Positions 24,655-33,080 of a stretch of DNA of 36,910 nt are shown here, in pieces. A program made the position numbers and the translations under genes. The first letter of the stretch is position 1. Each line of letters begins with the position of its first letter. The stretch comes from Spirochaeta sp. Its GTDB lineage: Bacteria; Myxococcota_A; UBA9160; UBA4427. The notes beneath the pieces are model-generated. The model ran no database searches. It saw only the letters and a list, made by a program, of their open reading frames with translations, and was not told where the DNA came from. The stretch spans positions 6,817 through 43,726 of the forward strand of contig NZGT01000125.1 in the NCBI GenBank assembly GCA_002691025.1, written 5' to 3'.

Positions 24655-27600
24655 TCACGCTTTGGCGACGGATTGCAGCGCGTCTCGGGCGATTTCCAAC
24701 AAGGCTCCAGGGGTCGGGACTTTTCGGGGCAGCGCGGCGTGGATCTTGTGATCGGGGGTGACTCGAAGGTTGGATTTCTTGCGAGAGACCAGACCCACGA
24801 GTCGGCTGATATCGATTCGGCTGACGGCCGCGACCTGGAAGATCAATTGATTGTGTTTGAGCGTAATCGACTCAATGCCCATTCGTCGGGCCAGGACCTT
24901 GAGTCGGATGACTTCAAGCAGGTTTTCCGCTTCAAGTGGAGTCGCACCGTAGCGGTCGAGCAGTTCATCCCGGATGAGTTGGATTTCCGTTTCGTCTTTG
25001 GCTCCCGAAAGTCGCTTGTATAGAACCAGCCTCTGGTTCACTTCCGGCACGTAGTCTTCGGGGAGTCGGGCGATGATGGGAAGCAGGATTTCAGGGTCCA
25101 GGAATTCTTCGTGGACCTGGCCTCGGAGTTCGTCGATGGTCTCCTGTAGCATTTCCATGTAGGTCTCGTAGCCGACGGTTCGGAGATTGCCCGATTGCTC
25201 GCTTCCGAGCATGTCTCCGGCTCCACGAATCTCGAGATCCATGTTGGCGAGTTTGAAGCCGCTCCCAAGCTCGGTGAGATCCTGGATGGCTTCCAGTCGT
25301 CGCTGGGCATCTGTATGAAGTCGTCCCACGGGTGCGGGGACAAGAAGGTACGCATAGGCGCGCCGGTTGCTTCGTCCGACTCGCCCGCGCAGTTGGTAGA
25401 GTTGGGCGAGACCCAGGGCATCCGCGCGGTTGATGATGATGGTATTGGCCCTGGGGATGTCCAGACCACTTTCTATGATGGTGCTGCACAGGAGCACTTC
25501 GGCCTCCCCTTTCAAGAAGGCATGCATGCGATTTTCCAGATCGCGTTCCTTCATCTGACCGTGGGCCACCATCACGCGCACTTCAGGGACCACCTCTTCG
25601 AGCATCTCGGCCATGCTCTGGATGCTGCTGACGCGGTTGTGGAGGAAGAAGATCTGACCTCCTCGGCGAACCTCTCGGAGGATGGCTTCGCGGATCAGGG
25701 ATGGACTGGATAGACAGACCTGGGTGCGGACGGAGAGTCGATCCACGGGTGGCGTATCGATGACAGAAAGATCTCGCATGCCCGAAAGGGCCATCTGCAG
25801 TGTTCGTGGGATCGGGGTGGCGGTGAGAGTAAGGACGTCCACGGTGCGCCGCAGTTTCTTGATGCGCTCTTTGTGGGTGACGCCGAAGCGTTGTTCCTCG
25901 TCGACAACGAGAAGGCCGAGATCACGAAAGCGTGTTTTCTTGTTGAGGATCCTGTGGGTGGCGATGACGATATCAACACTCCCCGAGGCGAGATCTTCGA
26001 GGACTTCTCGCGCTTCAGCGGCGGTTCGGAAGCGGGAAAGCATCTCAACACGGACCGGGTACCCGGCAAAACGTTCGCGGAATGTCTTGTAGTGTTGTTC
26101 GCACAGAATCGTGGTGGGCGTGAGCACGGCGACCTGTTTTCCGTCGAGAGCGGCCCGCAAGGCGGCTCGAATGGCGACTTCGGTCTTTCCATAGCCGACG
26201 TCGCCACAGACGATCCGGTCCATCGGCCGTTGTTTCTGCATGTCGGCCAGTACGTCGTCGATGGCGGCTGCCTGATCGGGTGTTTCTTCATAGGGGAAGG
26301 CCCCTTCGAATTCTTCGAAGTAGGCGTCCTTGGGAGAGAATGCATGGCCCTCGGCCAGTTCTCGTGCGGCGTGCATGGCGAGGAGTTCACCGGCCATGTT
26401 CCGAAGGCTCTTCTTGACCCGTTCGCGTGCCTTCTCCCAGCTTTCCCCTCCAAGTCGATCGAGCTTGGGGGCGACGCCCTCAAAGGCCCCGTACAGCTGA
26501 ACCAGGGCCAGGCGGTGGACGGGGAGGAAGAGTTTGTCGGCCCCTGCGTATTCGATGCAGAGCAGCTCATTTTCATCGCGCCCGGTTCGCAAGACCTGCA
26601 GGCCCCGATAGAGACCGATGCCATGTTGCCGATGAACCAGATGATCGCCCGGTTGCAGTTGGGATAGACCTTCAAGCGCCGAGCCTTCCTTCCACCCCTG
26701 GGAGGAACGCTTTCTCTTGCGTTGACCGAAGATCTCCTCTTCCGTGATGACGACCAGTCGATGGGTCGGGAGGATGAAACCTTCCGAAAGGGGAATGACA
26801 CGGATTTCAATCCGGCCCGGCCGGGCCCACGCCCAGGCGGGTCGAGGGTCGGTCAAGATGGTGGCCTCCAGGCCGTATTGATCCAGCAGGTCTCTGAGGC
26901 GTTCCGCGGCCGAGAGCACACTGACGGTGATGTTGATCTGCCAATCCCGTAGCACCCAGTCTGCGAGTCGGTCAGCGAGAGGGGCCAAGGCGTGTTCGTG
27001 GGTGCGGGCGGTGTTCAGTTCCCGCCTCAGCGTGTCGTGGCTTTCGGTGGGGATCGCGAGGTGCTCGGTGGGGTTTTCGGTATCTCGAACGTCCATCCGT
27101 TCCAGGGAAACAGCGCGGCGTTCGCTGAGGCCCGATTCGATGTCTTCCGGTGACGCCAGCAGTTGCTCCGGGGGGCTGATGATTCGCCCGCTTTCCAGCG
27201 CGGCGGCATGGCTGGCCCGGGCTTCTTCGTCGTAGCGCGCAAGACGGTCGAGTCCGGCATCCGGATCATCGAGAACCACCAGGGATCCGGATGGCAGGTA
27301 GTCGAGCACATTTTCCATGCTGGGAAGCAGGGCGGGGGCGAGCGCCTCGGTGCCGGGTGGCAGATCGCCTCGCAGCAAGGCGTCCATCATCGATCGGATC
27401 TCTTCTTCGGAGCTCTCGCCACTCTTGCCCAGTTCCTGCAGGCGGGTTTCGGCTTCCACGATCTGATTTCGACGCAAAGCGATTTCCCGAGCGGGAATCA
27501 CGGTGGCTCGATCTTTTTTGGCCAGGGATCGCTGGCTGGCCGGATCGAATTCCCGAATGGAGTCGATCTCGTCATCGAAGAACTCGACTCGAAGCGGATG

Positions 27601-28320
27601 AGAGGAATGAGGGGGAAAGAAATCCACGATGCCGCCGCGTACGGCCACCTCGCCCTTTTCTTCCACCAGGGGCATGGGGTGGTAGCCCGCCTGATGGATC
27701 GCCTGGAGCCAACTCTCGCGATCCAGACTCTGGCCCACATGGAGTTCCTGTATATGCTGGGCAAAATGCTCTCGCGAGGGCACGCGGTTTGATAGAGCGG
27801 TCCAATCCGTGACGACGATGGGCGCCTTGATGGCGGCTTTTTCTTCTTGAGCGCCAGACTCAAGCCAGCGGTAGAGGACATTGATGCGCGCGGTGGTGAG
27901 AAAGGATTGCGGGGAGAAGCGATCGTAGGGGAGGGTATCGTGGCGCGGGAATGCGAAGAGACGCTCGCTCGAAAGCTCGCTCCCGAGGCAGCTTCGCAGG
28001 TCATCCATCAGCGCATCGCAACGTTTCGCGGAAGGAGCGAGAATCAAGGCGGGCTGGTCGGGCTGCGCCCGAATCAGCTCGGCGGCGATTCGTGCACCGG
28101 AAGCACCTCGAAGCCCCGTAAGGCGGAGCGCTTCCTTGCGCGCCGTGATCTTCTCGGCGAGTTCAAGGAGCCCGTCCCTCTTTTTCCCAGCTTTTTTTCG
28201 TGCCGGCAAGTGAGTGCTCTTTCTGGTTTGCGGCGTTGCGCCTTTTCCCAAACACAACAAGGCCCGTCCGCCCCCGGTTCGGGTGGGGGCTGCGGGCCGC
28301 TCTTCTTGTGTTTCGTTCAC
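24655..28320 (-). CDS. mfd: Transcription-repair coupling factor Mfd
   Basis: ATP-dependent translocase that removes RNA polymerase stalled at lesions and recruits UvrA. 1221 residues from GTG 28320, longer than E. coli Mfd (1148). Domains in order: UvrB-like N-terminal module (about 65-345), CarD-like RNA-polymerase-interacting domain (about 545-615, LQPGDHLVHRQHGIGLYRG), the RecG-like motor (Walker A GDVGYGKTEVAIRAA near 705, DEEQRFG near 800, LTATPIPRTL, QLRGRVGRSNRRAYAYLL), and the C-terminal TRCF domain. The first 60 or so residues are basic and not conserved; a later TTG 28209 would remove them. A strong terminator-like hairpin (28261-28298) lies in that stretch, which argues that the true start may be later. 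Confidence 0.95.
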   Translation of the reverse strand: MNETQEERPAAPTRTGGGRALLCLGKGATPQTRKSTHLPARKKAGKKRDGLLELAEKITARKEALRLTGLRGASGARIAAELIRAQPDQPALILAPSAKRCDALMDDLRSCLGSELSSERLFAFPRHDTLPYDRFSPQSFLTTARINVLYRWLESGAQEEKAAIKAPIVVTDWTALSNRVPSREHFAQHIQELHVGQSLDRESWLQAIHQAGYHPMPLVEEKGEVAVRGGIVDFFPPHSSHPLRVEFFDDEIDSIREFDPASQRSLAKKDRATVIPAREIALRRNQIVEAETRLQELGKSGESSEEEIRSMMDALLRGDLPPGTEALAPALLPSMENVLDYLPSGSLVVLDDPDAGLDRLARYDEEARASHAAALESGRIISPPEQLLASPEDIESGLSERRAVSLERMDVRDTENPTEHLAIPTESHDTLRRELNTARTHEHALAPLADRLADWVLRDWQINITVSVLSAAERLRDLLDQYGLEATILTDPRPAWAWARPGRIEIRVIPLSEGFILPTHRLVVITEEEIFGQRKRKRSSQGWKEGSALEGLSQLQPGDHLVHRQHGIGLYRGLQVLRTGRDENELLCIEYAGADKLFLPVHRLALVQLYGAFEGVAPKLDRLGGESWEKARERVKKSLRNMAGELLAMHAARELAEGHAFSPKDAYFEEFEGAFPYEETPDQAAAIDDVLADMQKQRPMDRIVCGDVGYGKTEVAIRAALRAALDGKQVAVLTPTTILCEQHYKTFRERFAGYPVRVEMLSRFRTAAEAREVLEDLASGSVDIVIATHRILNKKTRFRDLGLLVVDEEQRFGVTHKERIKKLRRTVDVLTLTATPIPRTLQMALSGMRDLSVIDTPPVDRLSVRTQVCLSSPSLIREAILREVRRGGQIFFLHNRVSSIQSMAEMLEEVVPEVRVMVAHGQMKERDLENRMHAFLKGEAEVLLCSTIIESGLDIPRANTIIINRADALGLAQLYQLRGRVGRSNRRAYAYLLVPAPVGRLHTDAQRRLEAIQDLTELGSGFKLANMDLEIRGAGDMLGSEQSGNLRTVGYETYMEMLQETIDELRGQVHEEFLDPEILLPIIARLPEDYVPEVNQRLVLYKRLSGAKDETEIQLIRDELLDRYGATPLEAENLLEVIRLKVLARRMGIESITLKHNQLIFQVAAVSRIDISRLVGLVSRKKSNLRVTPDHKIHAALPRKVPTPGALLEIARDALQSVAKA
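28247..28298 (-). terminator. Terminator-like hairpin before or within the mfd 5' end
   Basis: On the minus strand, GGCCCG and GCCCCC pair with GGGGGC and CGGGCC to give about 12 GC-rich pairs and a 9-base loop, followed by TTGTTGTGTTT. It reads as an intrinsic terminator or attenuator for the upstream glycosyltransferase operon or for mfd. If translation begins at GTG 28320 it is inside mfd, about 23 bases after the start. Confidence 0.5.
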
Positions 28321-28417
28321 GAGTCTAGCCGGAAAGGCGGTCGACGTCCTTGACTGAAGAGAGGCTCGCTTTCTTCTTCCGCTGGAGTCTGTTCGGCTTG
28401 CGCCCTCAGCCCGGGTT

Positions 28418-29617
28418 TTACGTCAGGACACTCGAGACGTATTCGCAGGTCCTTTGTCCGATGTCCGACCAGTCGTGTTCTTTTTCGAGTGTCTTCTTGG
28501 CTGCTTGGCCCAGTCGTGGACCGAGGTCGGTTTCTTTGCGGATTCGCGAAATCGCTTCGGCAAGTTCCCTCCCCGAGGCATCGCGATGGAGGAGGAGCCC
28601 GGATTCACCGCGGATCAGGGTCGGCGCGATGCCCTCAAAGGCGATGATGGGTCGGCCTGCCTCCATGTAGTTGAGAAGTTTGATGGGAAACCCTCCAGGC
28701 CTTCTCCGGGGGAGGATCAGGCTTTCGGCTCCGTGAATCAGGAAGCGCATTTCCTTGAAGTCTTCGACCCCGAGGTAACGAAGACCAGGATGGCTCGAAC
28801 GCCGAGCCAGTGAGATGGCTTGAGGATCGTGGCAGGCCACCACGATGGGGAGCTCTGGGTTTGTGATGAAGCGGGCGGCCCTCTCAAGCAGTTCGAGGTC
28901 CTGGTATCGGTCGAGGTTTCCGGAATACAGCGCATACCGATTCGGATCGAGGTCGTGACGCTGGCAGACCCTGGAGACTTCCTCTTCGGTGGGACGTTCT
29001 TCCTCGAAGTGGCCTGGCGGAATGACCACCAGGGGAGCGTGGGTGTGGGGCTTCAACTCTTGTGCCGCCTCATCGGTCAGGGCGATCAGGCCATCGCAGT
29101 GCCGGGCGATCCACCGATCGACGGTCTGACCCATCTGGTTGGATGGGCCGCCAAGGCTTTCGGGCAGGTAGGCGGAGAGTTCATGGCGGAGAATCGTATG
29201 CACGACGTAGATCACCGGGACCCGGGTCCAGGGGCGCGCGGCGAGGGCCAGGGCGGCGGCTTCTGCATTGTGAGCGAGTACGCAATGGAAGGCGTCTCCC
29301 TGCAGCTTGGCGTTGCGCGCTGTTTTCATGAAGGTCTGAGCCAGAGCGAGGTCGGCGAGGGGTTTACTCCAGTGCGGCCCGGATCGCATGTTACGAGGAG
29401 AGGACCAGGCCGGCGTCCTGTGGCCAGGCAGGTCTGGGGGCGCGGATCCTTGGCCGCATCCGTAGCTGAACAATTCCGGTCTGGCTCCGCGAGCCAACAG
29501 GGCACGCGCTTGATCGCGGGCAAAGATCTGGGAGCCCTGCGGATAGGGGAAGGGAAAGGCCCCGATCAGAGCGAGCCGTAAGGCCGACTCCTTTGGCGCG
29601 GTTCGAGCCTGATTCAT
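28418..29617 (-). CDS. Family 4 glycosyltransferase
   Basis: GT-B fold glycosyltransferase (GT4), likely acting on a surface glycan. 399 residues from ATG 29617, which overlaps the stop of the preceding gene (ATGA). The N-terminal domain has FPYPQGSQIFARDQARAL, the usual acceptor-side glycine loop. The C-terminal domain reads YALYSGNLDRYQDLELL near residue 235, then HPGLRYLGVEDFKEM, and FPIKLLNYMEAGRPIIAFEG with the GT4 Glu in the nucleotide-sugar site (the usual EX7E pattern is only partly recognisable). No membrane helix is visible. It ends the three-gene operon; the terminator-like hairpin follows before mfd. Confidence 0.87.
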   Translation of the reverse strand: MNQARTAPKESALRLALIGAFPFPYPQGSQIFARDQARALLARGARPELFSYGCGQGSAPPDLPGHRTPAWSSPRNMRSGPHWSKPLADLALAQTFMKTARNAKLQGDAFHCVLAHNAEAAALALAARPWTRVPVIYVVHTILRHELSAYLPESLGGPSNQMGQTVDRWIARHCDGLIALTDEAAQELKPHTHAPLVVIPPGHFEEERPTEEEVSRVCQRHDLDPNRYALYSGNLDRYQDLELLERAARFITNPELPIVVACHDPQAISLARRSSHPGLRYLGVEDFKEMRFLIHGAESLILPRRRPGGFPIKLLNYMEAGRPIIAFEGIAPTLIRGESGLLLHRDASGRELAEAISRIRKETDLGPRLGQAAKKTLEKEHDWSDIGQRTCEYVSSVLT

Positions 29618-30384
29618 CCGAGGTTGGCGCGGGAGGGCGAAGGGGTCCTTTTGGAGCGGGCCGCCTGCCTCAGTTCTCGATACAGGGAACCGAGCTCAAG
29701 AACCGCTCGGACCAGCACGCGAGGGTGAGCTCCGGTCTGGGTTCCGTGTTGACGCCTTCGGTGCGTGACGGGGACTTCGCGGATCCGGAAACCGGCTGCT
29801 TTGGCACGAACGAGCAGCTCTGTATTGATGAAGGCCCCCACGGAAGCCAGGGCAACCCCTTCGATGACCCGGCGATGAAAGAGTTTGAACGCGCAGTCGA
29901 TATCCCGGACGCGGAGTCCGAAGAGACTCTGCACGATGCGCCTCCAGACACGGGCGATGGCGATACGGTGCCAGGGGTCGCGGCGAGGAAAGCGATATCC
30001 GGCCACGATGTCGAAATCACGCGTGTGAGCCAGGAGGTGTCGGATCTCACTGAGGTCGAACTGGAGATCGGAATCACTGAAGAAGACGAGATCACCTTTG
30101 GCCGCGGCGAGTCCTGAACGAAGAGCCGCTCCGTAGCCTGCATTGTGAGCATGGCGAACGCCGCGAATACGCGTGTCTGTTTTTGTCCACTTGGAAATGA
30201 TGTGAGGACTGGAGTCCCTTGAGCCATCATCAACGACGATGACTTCGAAATCCCGATTCAGATCCTCACCAATCTGACGAGCCGATTGGATGACCTTCCC
30301 GATGTTTCTCTCTTCGTCGAAGACAGGGAAGACGAAGGAGAGTTCCGGTCGGTTCACTTGCTCAACGTGGGCGCTTGCACTCAA
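29614..30384 (-). CDS. Family 2 glycosyltransferase, polyprenol-phosphate sugar synthase type
   Basis: Soluble GT2 enzyme similar to dolichol- or undecaprenol-phosphate glycosyltransferases. 256 residues from TTG 30384, whose TTGA overlaps the stop of the preceding gene; GTG 30357 is the alternative. Motifs: LSFVFPVFDEERNIGKVI near residue 18, VIVVDDGSRDSS near 50, NAGYGAALRSGL near 80, and the metal site FFSDSDLQFDL near 102. The DIDCAFKLFHRRVIE motif is typical of DPM1-like proteins. No C-terminal membrane helices, so it differs from GtrB. Coupled to the GT4 gene by a 4-bp overlap, which suggests a shared pathway. Confidence 0.88.
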   Translation of the reverse strand: MSASAHVEQVNRPELSFVFPVFDEERNIGKVIQSARQIGEDLNRDFEVIVVDDGSRDSSPHIISKWTKTDTRIRGVRHAHNAGYGAALRSGLAAAKGDLVFFSDSDLQFDLSEIRHLLAHTRDFDIVAGYRFPRRDPWHRIAIARVWRRIVQSLFGLRVRDIDCAFKLFHRRVIEGVALASVGAFINTELLVRAKAAGFRIREVPVTHRRRQHGTQTGAHPRVLVRAVLELGSLYRELRQAARSKRTPSPSRANLG

Positions 30385-32066
30385 TCCAGGTACCCCAAAT
30401 CCCGAAGACGGGCCGCGACGGCGGCATCTTCTTCCTCAGTGTAGCTTCGTGGAGGCAGAGCAGCGATGGAGGGCTCGGGTTGCCAGGGGAGCCCCATGGC
30501 GCGCGAGAGTTCGCCCGCCACGTCCACGAGGGATTCCGGTTTCATCGCGCGGGCTTGAGAGAGGCTTTCGCCCTCACCCGTGGCGATGAAGATCCCGTCG
30601 TTTCGGTGTGTTCCGTTCATTCCGCGACCCCGGCCGCCCGCGAGGTCCGTTCCTTCCAGAAGCCGGACGGACGGAGTTTTCTCAGCGGGTACGTTCTCCT
30701 CCCAGTTTGTTGGAACCAGGGAAAGACCGTAACCGCCATCCAGAGCCAGCTCGATGACAATATCGGGCGCCCTCTCCATGAAGGGTCCCGGGTGGACCTC
30801 CTCTCGGCGTCGCGCCGACGCCACCACGGGTTCGCCGTTGGGGAGGGTCCATTCCATGAGACGGGTGATGAGGCTCTCGCGGACACTCTCATAGTCGGAC
30901 TTCGAAACGCACCCTTCTTTTTCCCGGTCCTGGAGGTTGATCCAGATGCCCGGTTGGGTGTTCACCTCCTCGGAGAAAGCCTGGGTCTCCGACCAGTTGA
31001 GTCCGCCAAAGCGGACTGCACTCTCGACCCGCCCGGCGGCTCCTCGGGCTCGCCTGAAAATCATCTGGGCTGCGCTTGCGGGAAGAAGGCGAATGGCCAT
31101 GTCACGTGCAAACCGAGCGAGCTTTCGTTCCAAGCCAGCCGCAGAGCGCTTGCGTGCAAGAAATCCGTTCTGGGCCAGGAAGGCATTCAGGTGCACGATG
31201 TAATCAGAGGCCCCGCCCATTCCGTGATCGGAAAGCACGACGCACAGGGCGTCCTGGCCCACTTCACTCCGGATACGTCCACAGGCTTCATCGAGTTTTT
31301 CGTAGATATTTCCAAGGGCATTTTGTCTCGGTGCGCTGACATCCGGGTCATGACGTGGACTTCCGGGGTCATGGTCGCGCCAGTAGTGGTGGCCCGCGGT
31401 ATCGCTCTCTGAAAAAACCACGATGGTGAGGTCCGGGTTGGGTTTTTTGTAGTGGTCCCTCATTTTCTTGAGGGCGGTGAGGACGAATTCGGTCTTGCGG
31501 TCGATCCGGGTCAGCAGGGTATCCATGGCGGTTTCATGAAAGCTCGCCCCGGTAGCGGATTCGTCCATGTCGGGTCGCATCCAATGGCCCGCGTTGGCTG
31601 CGATGCGTCGATAGAGCTCGGGGTGACTGGTGGCTTCTGCGTCCGTTCCGGTTGAGACGGGTGCATCAAAACCCGGAACCAGCAGTCCAGTCATTTTTTC
31701 CGGTGGAAAGGTGGCTGGCAAACCGAGAACGAGGGCCTGGCCCCCTGCTTGGGAAACCGCGGACTGGATCGAGCGTCCTTGGCGATCCGATGCATTGACG
31801 AAACGGATCTGGTATTGCCCCGGGAGTTTCTGGGAAAAATCGAAAATACCATGCTGAGCGGGCGCGAGGCCGGTCATGAATGACGACCAGGCGGGAAAGG
31901 TGACAGGGGGTGTCGTGGATGGCAGCTTCTGGGCGTGGCCTTCTTTCATCCAGGCACTCAGGTGAGGGAGGCGTCCCTCTTTTATGAGCGGTTCGATGAC
32001 ATCGAAGCTGGCGCCATCGAGGGCCAGCACCAGAACCGGCCGCAGAGGTTCTTCAGGTGCGTTCAC
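30381..32066 (-). CDS. Alkaline-phosphatase-superfamily phosphodiesterase/nucleotide pyrophosphatase-like
   Basis: Metal-dependent hydrolase of the type I phosphodiesterase/nucleotide pyrophosphatase group. 561 residues from GTG 32066, preceded by GAGG with 6-bp spacing. Motifs: VLALDGASFDVI near residue 13 (metal-binding Asp17), PPVTFPAWSSFMTGL with the likely nucleophile Thr56, SESDTAGHHYW near 230, and the metal-ligand motif LSDHGMGG near 285. The C-terminal half has GLSLVPTNWEENVP and NGTHRNDGIFIATG, a common arrangement. No signal peptide or membrane segment, so it acts in the cytoplasm. It shares overlaps with two glycosyltransferases, so it may release or trim a sugar-phosphate intermediate. 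Substrate unknown. Confidence 0.85.
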   Translation of the reverse strand: MNAPEEPLRPVLVLALDGASFDVIEPLIKEGRLPHLSAWMKEGHAQKLPSTTPPVTFPAWSSFMTGLAPAQHGIFDFSQKLPGQYQIRFVNASDRQGRSIQSAVSQAGGQALVLGLPATFPPEKMTGLLVPGFDAPVSTGTDAEATSHPELYRRIAANAGHWMRPDMDESATGASFHETAMDTLLTRIDRKTEFVLTALKKMRDHYKKPNPDLTIVVFSESDTAGHHYWRDHDPGSPRHDPDVSAPRQNALGNIYEKLDEACGRIRSEVGQDALCVVLSDHGMGGASDYIVHLNAFLAQNGFLARKRSAAGLERKLARFARDMAIRLLPASAAQMIFRRARGAAGRVESAVRFGGLNWSETQAFSEEVNTQPGIWINLQDREKEGCVSKSDYESVRESLITRLMEWTLPNGEPVVASARRREEVHPGPFMERAPDIVIELALDGGYGLSLVPTNWEENVPAEKTPSVRLLEGTDLAGGRGRGMNGTHRNDGIFIATGEGESLSQARAMKPESLVDVAGELSRAMGLPWQPEPSIAALPPRSYTEEEDAAVAARLRDLGYLD

Positions 32067-32433
32067 GGAGACCTCGGCAGCGGATCGTGATCCCCTGGGG
32101 GGAGTCGTCTGGTTGGGTTTCGGGGGCGAGAGAGAAGAGAAGGGGCATGGTGAAGGGGTGGGTCCGGTCAGGAACCCTCTTGCGCTCGGCGGCTTTCCTC
32201 CAAAGAATCAGAGGTGGCTCGACAGCGGTCTTCGGTCTTCCTATATTGCGGCGCCCCGAGCAGGAGAGGCCGATTTGGCCGCATCTCGGGGTGCTGTGCG
32301 CCCCGGCGTGCAGTCGGGGAAGACCGGTAGAATAGCAGTTCGGTTCGAACCGGTGTCAAGCGGGCTTGTCCGCATCATGGAGCCGCGACGAACGATCCTG
32401 GATCGTTCCAATCCGGAATCCGGAGAATCTATA
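32067..32433. promoter_or_regulatory. Divergent regulatory region with rplC leader
   Basis: 367 bp between the phosphodiesterase gene and rplC. No gene is supported. Near rplC, a possible -10 TAGAAT (32328-32333) is followed by the perfect palindrome CGGTTCGAACCG (32341-32352), the stem GCGG-GCTTGT-CCGC (32360-32373), and GAACGATC-CTG-GATCGTTC (32390-32408). A direct repeat ATCCGGA lies next, then GGAG before GTG 32434. Autoregulation of L3 is plausible but not shown. Confidence 0.45.
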
Positions 32434-33072
32434 GTGTCCATTGAACTTCTTTGCCGCAAGCTCGGCATGACCCAGGTGTTTCGTGATTCGGGAGAAGCGG
32501 TTCCCGTCACGGTTCTCGAAGCCGGCCCGAACACTGTCGTCCAACTCAAGACCGAATCAGGTCCCGATGGTTATACCGCTGTGCAACTCGGTTTCGGCGA
32601 GCGCAGGGAAGAACTCTTCAACAAGCCCGAGTTGGGACATTTCAAGAAGGCTGGAGCTGCGCCGACCCGATATCTCGCGGAGAGTCGCCTCACCGCCGAA
32701 GAGGCGGAGGGTCTCGAGTTGGGTCAGGTCATCAAGGTCGATCTTTTTGAAGAGGGCCAGCGCGTCGATGCCTGCGGGACTTCAAAGGGTCGTGGTTACA
32801 CGGGTGTTGTGAAGCGCCATAATTTCAAGATCAAGAAACGCACTCACGGAACCCACGAGTACTTCCGGCACCCGGGCTCCATTGGTGCCGGCGCCTGGCC
32901 GGGTCGCGTCTTCAAAGGCGGAAAGCAGGCCGGTCAACACGGAAATGCGCGCACGACGGTGCTGAACCTGGAAGTGGTTCGCGTAGATGAAGAGAGGAAC
33001 CTTCTCTTTGTGCGTGGGGCTGTGCCCGGTCATCGCAACGGTCTCGTTCGCGTTCGCCCAGCGATCAAGTAG
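32434..33072 (+). CDS. rplC: 50S ribosomal protein L3, stand-alone
   Basis: Early-assembly protein of the large subunit near the peptidyl-transferase centre. 212 residues from GTG 32434 after GGAG at 8-bp spacing. The N-terminus IELLCRKLGMTQVFRDSGE is the L3 signature, and THEYFRHPGSIGAGAWPGRVFKGGK is followed by QAGQHGN, in which the Gln that PrmB methylates in E. coli is kept. The sequence is complete, with PAIK as the C-terminus. Its usual neighbours rpsJ, rplD, rplW and rplB are absent on both sides. The gene is instead followed by rlmE. Whether a second rplC exists in an S10 cluster elsewhere cannot be seen here. A frame extension to 31984 is antisense to the neighbour. Confidence 0.94.
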   Translation: MSIELLCRKLGMTQVFRDSGEAVPVTVLEAGPNTVVQLKTESGPDGYTAVQLGFGERREELFNKPELGHFKKAGAAPTRYLAESRLTAEEAEGLELGQVIKVDLFEEGQRVDACGTSKGRGYTGVVKRHNFKIKKRTHGTHEYFRHPGSIGAGAWPGRVFKGGKQAGQHGNARTTVLNLEVVRVDEERNLLFVRGAVPGHRNGLVRVRPAIK

Positions 33073-33080
33073 GCTCCGCC

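Noticed and set aside
31984-32433. 150-residue N-terminal extension of L3
   Set aside because: It reads antisense to the phosphodiesterase gene and through inverted repeats; the GTG 32434 has a proper Shine-Dalgarno and the family N-terminus.
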